Assembly (NCBI GenBank): GCA_028554755.1
Contig: JAPTOF010000012.1
Span: 3,761,001-3,825,000, forward strand
DNA: 64,000 nt
Source: Cordia subcordata
Taxonomy: Eukaryota > Streptophyta > Magnoliopsida > Boraginales > Cordiaceae
Direction: 5' to 3'
The translations under genes and the position numbers were made by a program. The notes under the pieces are model-generated. The model ran no database searches. It saw only the letters and a list, made by a program, of their open reading frames with translations, and was not told where the DNA came from. Below are positions 40,745 through 52,971 of the stretch, piece by piece. Every line of letters begins with the position of its first letter. Positions within the stretch are counted from its first letter, which is position 1.

Positions 40745-40935
40745 TATAATAATCAACTAATTTATAATATTGTGATTTATAATAATCTACTAAGTTATAA
40801 TAATAATAATAATAAAACAAATATAATTAATTTATGTTTGGCTCCGCCCTAATTAATCAACTAAGTTATAATATTGTGATTTATAATAATCTAATAAGTT
40901 ATAATAATAATAAAACAAACATAATTAAGTTACGT
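40745..40935. repeat. Two-copy tandem repeat, about 104-bp period
   Basis: TCAACTAATTTATAATATTG at 40753 and TCAACTAAGTTATAATATTG at 40857 start two near-identical units containing TAA trinucleotide runs and ATAATTAA. Confidence 0.8.
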
Positions 40936-41733
40936 CTAGAGTCTTACTTTTACTTCATAGTCAATTTACTAAATAATGATATGATGATTTGAAAAAAGGA
41001 AAAGAAAAACTCGATAATGGGTAAGTAAAAGAAAATGGAAAGCATTAGATTATTGTAATAGTTATATGTCCAATTAGTGTTTTATTTTATTTTCAATCAT
41101 AGCCTTAATGCCTTATCCTACTTTTTTTTTTTCATGTCTTATATTTTTTTTTTCTCTATCTTTCTTACATTTTTTCCCTCTATCATAGACCTTATGCCTT
41201 TCTTTTCCCTACCTTATCCTAATATGTTTTCCTTCTTTTTTTCTTTGTTATATTTCTTTACCGAAGAAAAAGTAATTTTAGCCACCTATTGTTATCCATC
41301 TCAATAATGCATCACAAATTTTTTCTTTTATGATGTTTTTTAAAAACTCTGTATTGCCTCTTACACTTACAATAGATAGAAAATAGTCATGCAATATTTT
41401 TATTTATTTCTCTACATGGACAGCCAATTTTTTTTTAAAAAAATATCACATATAAATCTTTCTTGTAATAAAATAAATTTATAACAATTATATAATAATA
41501 GTTTGTTATAGTTTTATTATTTTATAAACTTAAATTATGATCATAATAATATTATAATGTAAATGCATTATGATACATCATAGATATGATTGTGTGAATT
41601 TACTTCTATTTGACAAACAATTTTAGAGGGAAATTTATTAGGATTTTATGGAATCAAATTTTGGAAGGATAAAAGGCAAATATTAAAAAAAAAAGTGAGA
41701 AATAAATGTTGGTTAATATTTTGACCAAAAAAG

Positions 41734-41776
41734 TGGGGGAGACACGTGAGGGGAGGAGGGGAGGGGGGGGGGGGAG
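41734..41776 (+). other. G-rich tract, candidate G-quadruplex
   Basis: GGGGG, GGGG, GGGG and a run of about twelve G residues occur within 43 bases, followed by a long GA-rich purine strand to about 41890. This is extreme for such AT-rich surroundings. Folding is inferred from composition only. Confidence 0.6.
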
Positions 41777-44379
41777 AAAGTAGTATGAGTTAAAGATAAA
41801 TAAATGAGGAAGGAGAAAGAGTAGTAATGATGAGAGAGAGACAGAGTTGAAATGAGAAGAGAGATTGTTGTTATAATGAAGAGAGAGAATGTAAAAAAAT
41901 AATTATTTTTAATTATAATTTAGGATAGAAATGTCTTTTTATCTACTTCAAAAGAATTTTGGCTATTTTCCGCCGTTTGGCATGGTCATACATGGAACTT
42001 ATGAAATCTTAGGCCCCTATATTTGGAATTTTAGTGAAACACTGATTGCATAATTGCTTATTATTAATACTGTTAGATACATCTCACTTAACGTATTTAT
42101 TCAGATAAGAGAGATAGTTCTTGATATTGACAACTTATGTGCATGATTAAGGAGATGACGCGTCCAAGACTTTGCAGGAAATACAAGAGGCTAAATAAGT
42201 AAAGGTGATAGGGACAGAATTAGAAATTTATTATTAGAGATCGAGATTTGTTTACCTATTTGAATAAAAACTATGATCAAGATAGTGTTGAACGGTATTA
42301 ATAATAATAATCTTCTTATTTTTTATGTCACAGATAGAAAAATATATATGTAACAACAATCATAATAACAAAGGTTAGTGATATTAGATATTCAAACATA
42401 AATAAGTTTAAAAAGATATTATTCAGCAAAATAATATAAGATTATGAAAAGAAGAATTTATTGATTTAATCGATGAAATTAAGTTATTTTCTTTCTTTTA
42501 TGAATTATCTAGTTGAAAAATAAATTACTTAAATTTGAAGAAACTCCATAAATAAATTAGTTGTCTATGAGAAAGAACCCCTAGAATTTATGAACTTTTT
42601 TCAATTTATCTTGCACAAAAAAAAAATCTCTAAATACCTAACTAGCAAAATAAGAAAAGCACTATTGAAATTAATTTTCTAAATATTTACTTATTTAATA
42701 CAAAAATTTGCTTACTCAAAATCATCTACATAGAGATTATGGGGTCATTCAAGTAGTTGAGATTATCTCCTTCAAGCATAGTAACCTAGTTTGAATCCTG
42801 TGGACGGGAGATTGAGTTAGAAGTAGAAGGTTTATAAGAGAAAATTTATCATCTACATAGAAAGAATGTGTCTATATATAGTTTAAATTTATATGAATTG
42901 CAGATCAAAGAAGCATGCCACATCAGCTCTCATTTGTTTGCCAACTCAGCTAAAATTTGTTATTAATATTAAAAATTTAATTAATAACAATTTTAATATT
43001 ATTCATTTAGAAGATCTTTAATCTCCCCTCCCCATTTTGTTAGTTATAGAGGTTAATACATCTGAGTTTTGAAACCCGTGAAGTGTCATCTTTGAGATGA
43101 CTTTTAAGCTATAATGTTAATGTAAAAAGGTTTTGAGACCTTTGGAATACCTTATATATGGTAGACTTTATATCATGCCAATTCTTTCATTTATAAATAA
43201 TTAAATTGTCAAAACTTCAAGACATATAGAAGAAAACGAGGTTCTTTTTTACATATAGTGCTTCTTATAGTCCATAAGCTTGCATAGTTGAGAGATTTTA
43301 CCACCACTTTTATTATTGGCTTCTATGGCTTAGTGATATATTCACGAAGGTTAAACTATTGTATCCTACGAGGTTTATGCGAGAAGCTGTCAACACCTTA
43401 GTAGCGCGTTAAAGTTTTAGGAAGATTAAATCCAACTCAAGCCTTAATCCTAATCTACATTGATATTTTCTCACTTTCTTTCTTATAAATATTTTCTTTT
43501 AATTTCTTATAATTTATTTTATTTTATTTAATTAACCTATATTACTCATGTATTCAATTGGTCATTTTAATTTTAGTTTATTTGTAATTATCATGTTATT
43601 CCCACAAAAATTATATATATATATATTTATATCTATCTATCTATCTATCATTCATCTATCTATATAATAAATATATATAATAATTTGTTGTTTTTAATTA
43701 AAAATAAATAAACTCAATAAAAATTTAACATTTGTTATTAAAAATAAATTAAGTCATGCAAAGCACGAGATAAATAGTGTTAGTATTACAAATATCATTA
43801 CCAAAAGAACTTCATACAAAAAGGATAAAAAAGAATTTAAGGAGCCATAAAGAAAATTTAAAAAAAAATTATATTTACTACTATATATTTTTTTGAAGTT
43901 TGCGAATCGATCCTCTATTTTTTTTAAAAAAAAAAATTAAAGACTCATTCATATAACAATAATAACTGCCTAACATTTCACCTTTCGATCTCTCATTAAC
44001 TATCTAACCTTTCACCTTACATCTCCTCATCATTACTTACATCATTATCTCCAATATTGTTGTGTAGATTGAATAAATCACGATTATTTCTCAACAAATT
44101 CTTATCTCTATTAACCTTTTGTGTATGGCTTAGTAATCCCAAAGTCATTAATGATTCTATAAATGCGTATTTAAAGCTTTTGTAATATATTAACAAATTA
44201 CTTTTGAAAAATAGAATTGTTTAGATCTCAAAATAACTAAAACACTTTTATCTGTGCTTTGTACGGATTTATTTTTTGATCAATTATGTTAAATTAAGTT
44301 AAATTTATTTGTTTTTAATAGCATACGAAGAATTTAGTTATGAATATTTGTGCTCTGCGTGAATTTTTTAAACAATAAA

Positions 44380-45120
44380 TATTAAATTTATTCAGGTTTA
44401 ATCTTTATAATTCATAAATAAAAAATACTTTAAGGCTTTTAAGTACTAATTATTAGTAATTAAATTTCTAAATTAAAACTATAATATATATCCATGATAA
44501 AAAATGAACCTTTCAAAATTCACGAATGAATATTATTTTTAAAAATTAATTGATTGATAATTAAAATTTTAAATTAAAACTACGAATATATATTAATAAG
44601 AGATAATAAGTGAACCTTTTGGGATTCACAAAGAATTATATTTTAAGCATTAATTGATTAATTATTTAATTTTGCTATTAAAAATAATAATTTTATTGTA
44701 TCCACAAAGATAAAAATAATATAAATAAAATGAATAATAAGTAATAAATTATTGTATAAGCTAATAATAAAATATCCATTGCCATATATGCACTGATATG
44801 ATACTCTCATAATACTCAAAAAAATATTTTTTAATAGTAAATGTTAAATTACTCGGATTTAATCTTTTAAAACTAACAAAGGAATATTATTTTAAGAATT
44901 AATTGATTGAAAATTAAATTGTTAATGCTAAATAATATATATATATATATATAATAGATAAGAAATAATTTTTTTGGAATTCACAAATGAATCTAATATT
45001 ACGTATTAATTGTTTGACCATTTAATATTTCAATTAAAGCTAATAATATATATTCATAAAGATAAGAAATAATCAAAAATAAAATAATAAAAAATAAAAT
45101 AATCACGCCATGTAAGTGCT
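44380..45120. repeat. Degenerate tandem array, unit about 130 bp
   Basis: Drifted units contain AATTCACAAATGAAT(A), TATTTTAAGNATTAATTGATTG, AATTAAATTTTNAATTAAA and ATATATTNATAAGATAAGAAATAA. They recur about five times and end near TGACATGACACTCTCACAC at 45120. A related block occurs at 55080-55440. A TA microsatellite (45144-45186) follows directly. Confidence 0.6.
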
Positions 45121-45138
45121 GACATGACACTCTCACAC

Positions 45139-45143
<5 letters not shown>

Positions 45144-45186
<43 letters not shown>
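45144..45186. repeat. (TA)n microsatellite
   Basis: About 21 uninterrupted TA units close the degenerate tandem array. Confidence 0.95.
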
Positions 45187-45188
<2 letters not shown>

Positions 45189-46189
45189 TTATTTGAGAAT
45201 CGTCATCCATCTCAACTAGCATAATTAAAAGATGGATTTATGACCCCTGTAGTCCCTTATCTTTTCCGCTTTTACCAACTTAGTCTCTTATATTAAAAAA
45301 TGCTACCTTTCAGCCCTTTGTGTTTAAAAAGTGTGTCATTGTTACTCTTTTTTGTAATAGACATTAAAATTTTAATGGAAAATGCACGTGCATCACACGT
45401 GACGGTTAACTTCATCCTTTTGGTAGACAAAATCCATCCTTTTGAAGGTATTTTTGTCCTACTGATTGTTATAGCTACATTAAGCAGTCATTTGAACCCC
45501 AAAAAAAAAAAAAAGGAAACGAGCCCATAATTTCCAAACAATAATTCAAATTTGACCCATTTAACCAAAAAAGAAAAAGAAAGCAACAAGTGAAAATAAA
45601 AGAAAAATCAGCAATACTAAACCAAAATTAAAAAATAAAAATTTTTATTTCCCAAATCCCTAACTTCAATTCAACTAATTAACCAAAAGAAGATAAAAAT
45701 TTCAAAATCTCTAATTTCTGATTCGACCAATTAAACACAAAAAAAAAAAAAAAAAATTCCAATAATTTCCAAATCCCTAATCCCAAGTCATCCAATTAAA
45801 CCAGAAAATTGAAAAAAAAAAATTCAAATCCCTAATTTCTCCCAATTACGCTCAAGGTGGCTTTTCAAATGCATGCTAAGACTCAGAACATGTATTCAAT
45901 TTCGCAGGAAAACTTGGACAACTTGGTAATGTGTTATTTTTATTTTTACGAAATTCATTTGTTCTTGATTATGTTTGTTTCTTAAATTTTGGTTAATAAC
46001 CGGAGTTGGACCAAAAAAAAGTCGATACTATAATTTCAATTATGTATTTTATTCGGTTTAGTTTTGATTATTTATTTTTTTGAAATCTAATTTTCGGTCA
46101 TTTTGGTTCTAGAGTTTACAAATACAATTAATAATTAATAAAATATTAAAATGTAACGTCCTTTCTTAACATGAAATAAAATTAAAGTC

Positions 46190-46520
46190 ACACCTCTTCT
46201 TCTTCTCCACGCCACCGCCCCACGGGTAAGAAGCAAATTTCTCTCTTCTTCTCCTTCTTTTAGTAAAATTACATTCTGGCTTATTTAGTAAAACTCACAT
46301 CATAATTGTTACTTTTGAGTTGCTAGGGTTTAATTTCTTTGAAGCTTAGCAACAAAAGATGTCTGGCGGGTAAGATTTTAACAATTTTAAAATTTCTTTT
46401 GGATTTGTGCTTCGTTGTTTTATTATTAGCAATTTTTCATTTTCTCATCGTTGTTGTTGTTGGTAGTTTTCTTTTTCAGTGTTTAGGTCTCCATGAGTTA
46501 TATAGTTACATGAACAAGGG
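46190..46520 (+). pseudogene. Possible orphan 5' end of a gene (leader and first codons)
   Basis: A TCT-rich leader-like stretch (CACCTCTTCTTCTTCTCC) ends in CCACGG/GTAAGA, a good donor (46226). Further on, CTAGGGTTTAATTTC precedes ATGTCTGGCGG/GTAAGA, which gives M-S-G and a second donor at 46370. A TTTTTCAG acceptor occurs near 46480, but the joined frame soon meets a stop. This resembles a truncated or captured gene start. I do not recognise the gene. It lies tail-to-tail with CYP72A copy 3. Confidence 0.25.
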
Positions 46521-46845
46521 TTAATAGTGGTTAAGACCCAAAATCATAACATTAATCTATGTATTTTATGTGGCTCTCTACATTCTTTGGCTATCAAGTT
46601 GACAAATCTCTACCGTCATGAGCCAATGCATAACATGTAGTTTTTTTTAACAAAAAAAAGGCTACAAAATTTGTAAAAACTTGTTATGAAACGTAAGCTG
46701 TCACGAGCCAATGCATGTTGGCAACATTCATGTAGACTAGAAATATAACATACAATTTATAGCAAAATCATTCTCAGGCAAGCATACGCAGCAAAGAACT
46801 ATAATCTTACTAGAATTAATTTGATGACTTTCCAAGATCTCCAAC

Positions 46846-49736
46846 CTAAAGTTTGCGCAAGATCAAGTGAGCACCATACTGGGGCTGAAGAGTTGGCATA
46901 ACACAAGGACCATGAGTGTAGGATGGGGATAGCTCAAATGAAAAGCCTTGTAGAATCATTGCCAACACTAATTTTGCTTCTAACAAGGCAAAGTTTTGTC
47001 CAATGCAAATCCGAGGTCCCCATCCGAATGGAAAATACGCCACCTTTCCTTTCGTTGCCTTGGACACTCCTTCGCTGAATCTCTCCGGCCTGAACTCTTT
47101 CGCATCGGCTCCCCATATCTCAGGGTCATGATGCACCAAGATTGCTGGCATTTGGATATGCACACCAGCAGGTAGAGATAGTTTACCTAACATGTAATCT
47201 TGAAGAGATCTTCGACCAATCATAGTCGCCGGTGGATACAGCCTCAAAACCTCGTGTAAAATCATGTTAACCTATAATCAAACCTCTCATAAGACTGCGG
47301 GAAAATAATATCTGAGGTGTCTTATGATGCAATCAGCAGAACATTAATAAAGGCAAAGCAGTCAAGCAGGAGAGTACTATATATACATATATCTCTGATA
47401 CAAATAAATTAGGTGCGAAGATACTCACAATTTTCAGGCGATTTAATTCATCAAAACTTGGTTTCTCATGTCGAAAAGTGTGCAAAACCTCTTCTCTAGC
47501 GCGTTCTTGCCAGTCTGGATGTTTACTCAATAAAACCATAGTCCATAAAAGTAGCACCGAGGTTGACTCCTGTCCAGCAAAATAGAAGAGTTTGCACTCT
47601 TCTATGACTTCTGGGATGCTCATGCCGTAAATTTTGTTCCCATGTTCGTCTATTTCTTTGAAATTGGATTCCAGCAAGATACTCAATAAATCATCAGCTC
47701 TGGCTTCCCCTGCTTTCATTGCCTCGATTCTTTTATCAATGATACCTTTAATCAAAGCTTGAACTTCGTTTGCGATTTCCTTCATTCTTTTGTTCCTCTT
47801 GGTTGGCAAAAATCTGCAAACGAATTACACATAACATAAAATGGGTGTTGCCTAAATCACAGAGGTGAAAACTTCTCTGGTGGATATTTAGGAGAACAAA
47901 CTGTGATCACAAAAATTCTCATCTCCGAGATAATGAACGTAGAGAAAAGATAAGCAGGTATTTTAGGAGACGATCCAATTAAAGAAAAGGAAAAAAACTA
48001 AGCTAGAACCAATCAAGATGAAGAAGAAATTATTGATAAAATAATGAATTTACCTCAGTCCAGGTATATAGATTGACCTTGAAGCCCATAAGAAATGCTG
48101 AGCCTGTTCCCTTTGCAGTTCAAATATCTTTCTTCCTTCTTCATAGTTGCTTCCAAATGCTGTACGCGAAATTGCATCGCCAGTTGCATTCTGAAAATAA
48201 GGCCAAACATCCAACTCGCAAGATCCATTTGGTGAAGCAAAATCGTCCCATTTGCTTAACATCTCGGTACAGCTCGAATAAAAAGCTGGTAGCATATGCT
48301 ATACAAAATTAATGGTCCAGAGAAAACGTCAGCAACAGAAAGAGTTTCTCAGCTTGATATGCTATTATCTATGGATATAAAAACAAGAAGAAAAATCAAC
48401 ATATTAAAGATGATTAATAGATGACAAGTATCATTAACAATAGGTATAATGTCCAAGATTACCTTCAATCTCTCTGGGTGGAAAGCTGGATTCATGATTT
48501 TTCTATGTTTGGCCCATTTATCTTCGTCATAAGTTACTAGTCCTTGAAGAAAAAATTTCAGTAGGGGATTTTCTTCGGGCTTGTGAAACTGATAATGCTT
48601 AAGCAAGACTTCCTTTATAAGTTCAGGATCTATGATGAGAATCACTGGTGTTGATCCCAACCATATGAACGATTTTTTACCTGGAGGATAAATATTTTGA
48701 CAATCATCAATGATTTGATTTAATTGGCTACTCAAAAATGGGTGCAGAGTAGGGGCAGACGTGATTTGGTTAAACTAACCAAACTATTGAGAAAATTGAG
48801 GGTATATGCACACACATCAATACATACCGGAACAAAACACATAAAGAATATACAATATTTTTAACGTGGTTCAACTTTCAGCCTACGGTGACGATCCCCT
48901 CTATGATAAATTCCACTATTAAAAAATAATGAGTTAAATACGGTGATGACTTTTTACATGGTTAGAAAGTTTAAACATTTTCTCACCGAGTTTTTACAAT
49001 GACTCTATCCTCATTAAGATTAAAACGAAATGTAAGACACACCTAATACTATCAGGCGCTCTCTCCCACACACCCATGGGGTGTGACCTTAAAGCACACT
49101 TTTAAGGCACATCAAATATAAGTTATAAGACCCTTTATTTATAGAAGAGAAATTTTGGGGCAAGATTTTTCCTATACTATTCTAGGTAGCTTATAATTTA
49201 GTAACACAATTAATTGCCTTCTATAAATTTTTTAATTTATATGAGTTTGGACTTTGAACCATAACCAACACAAACCAATCCAAAAGTTCTACTTGGTTCG
49301 ATTTTTTCCCAAAAAAAATATATTTTTGGCCAAACCCAACCAAGTGGTTTGATTTGGCACCCGACCAAGTAGTACTAAGGTGGCGATTAGCACGATAGAA
49401 TGAATTTGACAGGAATGGAATGAGATAAGGAATGGAATGAGCTTGGGAATGGAATAGACTGGGTAATAAGTATACCATGTTTGATATACTCTAGGAATGA
49501 GTGTATTGATATAATGATATTAAATTTATGTTTAATAATTAGTATACTAGCATAGTATTAAAAATAATTTATAAAAAAAACCAAGATCATCCCTATACTA
49601 TTATTATATTATATTATATTATATTATATATATTATAGTAATAAAATTAATTATCCAAAATATTACTAAAATACTACCAATATTAATACAAAATATATTT
49701 ATATTAATAACCTGAATAAAAATAATAATGATGATA

Positions 49737-49783
<47 letters not shown>

Positions 49784-50863
49784 TGTATGTATGTGTATGT
49801 GTGTGTATGAATATATAATTTGGTGAACTTTTTATTTTTTATTTTTATTTTATTTCTTATTTTTTTTTCTATTTTTCATTTATAAATTTATTTTTTATTT
49901 TCTATTTTTATTTTTGATATGAAATGCTAAAATGTTAATTTTTATAAGATTATTTTAGTCATTTAGCGAAAAATCTCATTTTCACAAACATGGGAATGCG
50001 TCATTCCTATGGGTATAGTCAGAAATGGCTATTCCCATGTTCATGAAAATGGGATTTTCTCGGGAATGAGATTCCTTATCTCATTACACCATACCAATCA
50101 TAGGATTTAGAAGAGAGGCAGGAAGAGCATTCCATACCTAATCCATTCCCACATACCAATCACCACCTAAGTATATGTAATTTTTCAATTCTTTAATATC
50201 AAACCTTAAATTATTAAGTGTAGATGTAGATTTGGAAATATATTTGACCACCAGAACTCGTGCCTTAATATCAAAACTTAAATTACTAAAGTGGACTCTA
50301 CTGATGCCATATCATTACAAACATAATCACTTTAACGTAACAAGTTTTCTTTTTTCTTTTGATTTTCCTTATGAAATTTAATTCATTTTACAAGATCAAA
50401 ATCAAACCAAACCAAATCAAATCTGAAGGTTTAGTTTGATTATTATATATAGTTGAAAACCAATTAGTTATTTTTAACTGAAAACTAACTAGTTTGGTTT
50501 GGTGCAAAATTGATTCAAAACCAAACCAACTCGCACGAAACTAATCTGCAATAAAGAATAAAGCAAAAGTTTCTGAAACACACCATATTTCTCGACAGTC
50601 TTAAGGTAGAAGGGTAGGACTCTTGGCAAGAGATCATCAGAGAGGTTGATTGGGCTGGAGATGGCATCTCCCATCATCCTTTTCATCTCTTTCAAGTCTC
50701 CATGCAGTAGCTTGTATGAGTTTCCATTAAAACCCTGCTTTCTGAGGATCCACTCAAGCTTCTTAGGCCTCAACCACACCCAATTTAACACCCTCCATGC
50801 CAATATCATAAGAAAAGCAACACATGCTGCAGTAGATAAGTAGCTTATTAGGACAGTCTCCAT
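46846..50863 (-). CDS. Cytochrome P450 CYP72A family, copy 3 (complete, five exons)
   Basis: Minus-strand exons are 50863-50584, 48680-48463, 48298-48054, 47813-47429 and 47271-46846. The introns are GT-AG, phases are as in the other copies, and the product is 517 residues. It has a membrane anchor ([23 protein letters not shown]), EVLR, PERF and heme loop [12 protein letters not shown] with Cys465. The I-helix reads AGQEST (327-332) instead of AGQETT, so the usual oxygen-activating Thr331 is Ser through a single ACA-to-TCA change. Serine keeps a hydroxyl, so activity is plausible but may differ. Intron 4 is only 157 bp, the shortest in the array. Intron 1 (1.9 kb) holds transposon-derived sequence. 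Copy 4 is the closest relative within the window. Confidence 0.95.
48820..49130. mobile_element. Retrotransposon LTR-like fragment in intron 1 of CYP72A copy 3
   Basis: ACGTGGTTCAACTTTCAGCC and CCTACGGTGACGATCCCCTC resemble the conserved words of Copia-type LTRs (TACGTGGTTCGGC ... CCTACGTCCACGG). A related word pair occurs at 57935-57985. No complete ends or target duplication were found. Confidence 0.35.
49378..50168. mobile_element. MITE-like element with AGGTGG(C/T)GATT ends in intron 1 of CYP72A copy 3
   Basis: The left end AGGTGGCGATTAGCA and the reverse complement of the right end, AGGTGGTGATTGGTA, are terminal inverted repeats with three mismatches in 15. Subterminal GGAATGGAATGAGATAAGGAAT recurs inverted near 50060-50090. 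The interior carries a (TA)n(TATG)n microsatellite (49738-49805). The target duplication is not clear. Confidence 0.6.
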
Positions 50864-51582
50864 TTTTTGCCGTTCTAATAATAAAAACTAAGAATCAGCT
50901 TAGTCAAGATCAAGAAAATTAAGGTTTTGTGTCTTGAGCACATGAGAATCAAATGCGGTCCTTCTATGCATATGTGCGATGTATATGTCACATCTCCTTT
51001 GATTTTTATAATACTCATGGCCCCATATGGCTAAGATAGCAGTAGAAAAGTCAATCATGCATAAAATATCTCCTTCAACAAATTTGATGAAAAAATAGAA
51101 AGAAGATTGATACACTAACTATCTATTATCTTAAACCTTAAAAACTGATAGATTTGATATGGAAAATTTTTGTTTTAAATTAAGATGGAAATTTTGGATA
51201 AAATTCTTTAATAACTTAATAAATACTTGAGATGGAAATTTGAAATAGAAAATTTTCTGTCTCAATTAGAGACGGAATTTTCCATCTCAAAATTTCAGAC
51301 GAGGGTTTTTGTGACAAAAAATTTCCGTGATGGTTTTTGTGACAAAAAATTTTCGTCTCAAATCCATTTTGTTTATTTGGGACATCATGTTTATTTGGGA
51401 CATATATATCATATTGTGCAATAACCTTCTAATGTGAAAAAACAAATTGTCATAAACCAATTTCTTATAATTTTTCTCTCTAAAAAGAAAAATTTATATA
51501 AAAATTATACGTATGTTATTAACAAATCAAAAAATAAGTTACAGATTGATTCTTCTTTTTAGATGGATATTAGAAGATAGGT
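50643..51582. repeat. Segmental duplication, copy A (CYP72A copy 3 exon 1 plus 5' flank)
   Basis: From AGGTTGATTGGGCT in exon 1 through the whole 5' flank to AGAAGATAGGT, this segment matches 52972-54002 at high identity by eye. The duplicated flank includes the putative TATA block at 51001-51010. Confidence 0.9.
51003..51010 (-). promoter_or_regulatory. Candidate TATA box of CYP72A copy 3
   Basis: The minus-strand TATAAAAA lies about 140 nt upstream of the ATG in a GATTTTTATA block also present before copy 1 and in the duplicated flank at 53320-53330. Conservation is the only support. Confidence 0.35.
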
Positions 51583-51819
51583 GTCACGCCCCGAGCCCAA
51601 GCTCGCAGGCCCGTGAGCGAGACTGGTATTGTAAGTATAACTAATAAATATTTGGGGCTTAAATCAACTGACTCAAAATGGTTAATCCAAGTTATTAATT
51701 ATACCCATTAACAAATTATAAAGTGCACCTTCAATAAGGTGCACCCTTATCTATATGGTCCTTCATATATTAAAAAAAAAAAAAAAGAGCACAAAGAGTC
51801 ATGTGCATAGATATTTTTC

Positions 51820-52010
51820 TATCTCTGTTCTCTTTCTCTCTCTACTTCTCTGTTCTCTCTCTCTTTGTCTCTTCTTTCTCCATGATCTCTTTCTTTATCT
51901 CGATTTTCTCTCTTTCTCTGCATCTCTGTTCTTTCTCTCTTTGTTTATGTTCTCTCTCTACGATCTCTTTTTTTGTCTCTATTTTCTCTTTCTCTGCATC
52001 TCTATTTAGT
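51820..52010. repeat. Polypyrimidine (TCTC/TTTCTC) tract
   Basis: Nearly continuous C/T on the + strand with repeated TCTCTTTCTC and CATCTCTGTTC words. It creates long serine/leucine/phenylalanine-rich open frames that should not be read as genes. Confidence 0.85.
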
Positions 52011-52099
52011 CATATTTGTGATAATTGGTTCTGATATGTGTGTGTGTGTGTATATATATATATATTAACTATTTTTTCAGTAGATAATTATTATTTATT

Positions 52100-52310
52100 T
52101 AGTATTTTATATATGTTTGTTCAGTGCTCTATAACTATTTGTTTAGTAGTCTATTATTGTTTATTCAGCATTCTATAACTGTTTGTCCAGTGTTTTGTAA
52201 CTGTTTGTTCAATAGGTAATTATTGTTTGTTCAGTAGCAGTAGTATATTATTGTTTGTTTAGTATTTTATACGTGTTTGTTCTATAAGCTATTATTGTTT
52301 GTTCAGTAAA
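52100..52310. repeat. Minisatellite, unit about 22 bp (TGTTTGTTCAGTATTNTATAA)
   Basis: About nine drifted copies of (A/C)TGTTTGTTCAGTA followed by TATTAT or TTTATAAC lie head to tail. Variants such as TGTTTATTCAGCATT and TGTTTGTCCAGTGTT are present. Confidence 0.75.
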
Positions 52311-52971
52311 ATATTTTTTATCAAAATATCTGTTTGTAATTAAAATTGGTTGAAACTACCAAAATTGTTTATTCATTATTCAGTCTCTGTTTTTTCACAG
52401 AAAGCTTCATCAGATTTATATATTTTTGTTCATAACTCACAATTCAAAGTTACAGATGTTTTCTATTTTTCAGACGTTATTGCTTCAGATTTGATATTTT
52501 CTATTTCTTTAGACGTTGTTGCTTCAGTTATTTTGATTAAATTGAACTGCGATTTTGATTTGATATCTTTGTTGAGTTGTTAAACAAATTGAATTGAAGA
52601 ATTATATTTTGAGTTTTGTGATATTTAGTTTTTTTTTTTCACGAAACAGAGGAGGGAAGAGAAGAATTGTAGAAAAAAAAAAGTGCATTATGTAGTGCAT
52701 GATTTCATGGCACCCACAGGTGCACCTTGTAACATGCACCTACAGGTGCATAATATAAGATTCCTATACCCACTCCATCTACTTATAAACAAGTCACACA
52801 AGTCAACTCAAAATTCGATGTGGGATATCGCATTCACTCCCATTGAGGACCTGACATCTTCGTTAATGGCATACAATCACACACAAGACCTGACATCCTC
52901 GCTAGGGACACATAATCACATACATGATCAAGTGGTATAGGACTTTAGAAGTGACTCTTACGAATTCTAAA

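Larger units (their letters stand above)
38829..46189. other. Large repeat-rich intergenic block between CYP72A copies 3 and 2
   Basis: No gene was recognised in these 7.4 kb. Separately listed are an approximately 140-bp duplication, a 104-bp tandem, a G-rich tract, a tandem array at 44380-45120 and a TA microsatellite at 45144-45186. At 42735-42830 a sequence with tRNA-like A- and B-box words (TCAAGTAGTTGAGA and AGTTTGAATCC) may be a SINE relic. GGTTCCGCC at 40628 and GGCTCCGCC at 40845 resemble right ends of the hAT family at 19309 and 26280. Confidence 0.4.
51582..52971. mobile_element. LTR-like dispersed repeat separating the two duplicate segments
   Basis: Copy A of the duplication stops being similar to copy B exactly where TGTCACGCCCCGAGCCC begins, a start I associate with plant LTR sequences. 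The right part has GATGTGGGATATCGCATTCA and a two-copy 39-bp repeat (GACCTGACATC(T/C)TCG at about 52850 and 52887). The end does not show a convincing CA terminus or duplication. It contains a pyrimidine-rich tract and a minisatellite, listed next. Confidence 0.4.

Noticed and set aside
51755..52034. Serine/leucine/phenylalanine-rich open frames of 77-84 codons
   Set aside because: Product of a polypyrimidine simple repeat.
51577..52939. ATAGG on both sides of the LTR-like spacer as a possible 5-bp duplication
   Set aside because: The right copy is preceded by GTGGT, not by a CA end, and five-base matches arise easily by chance.
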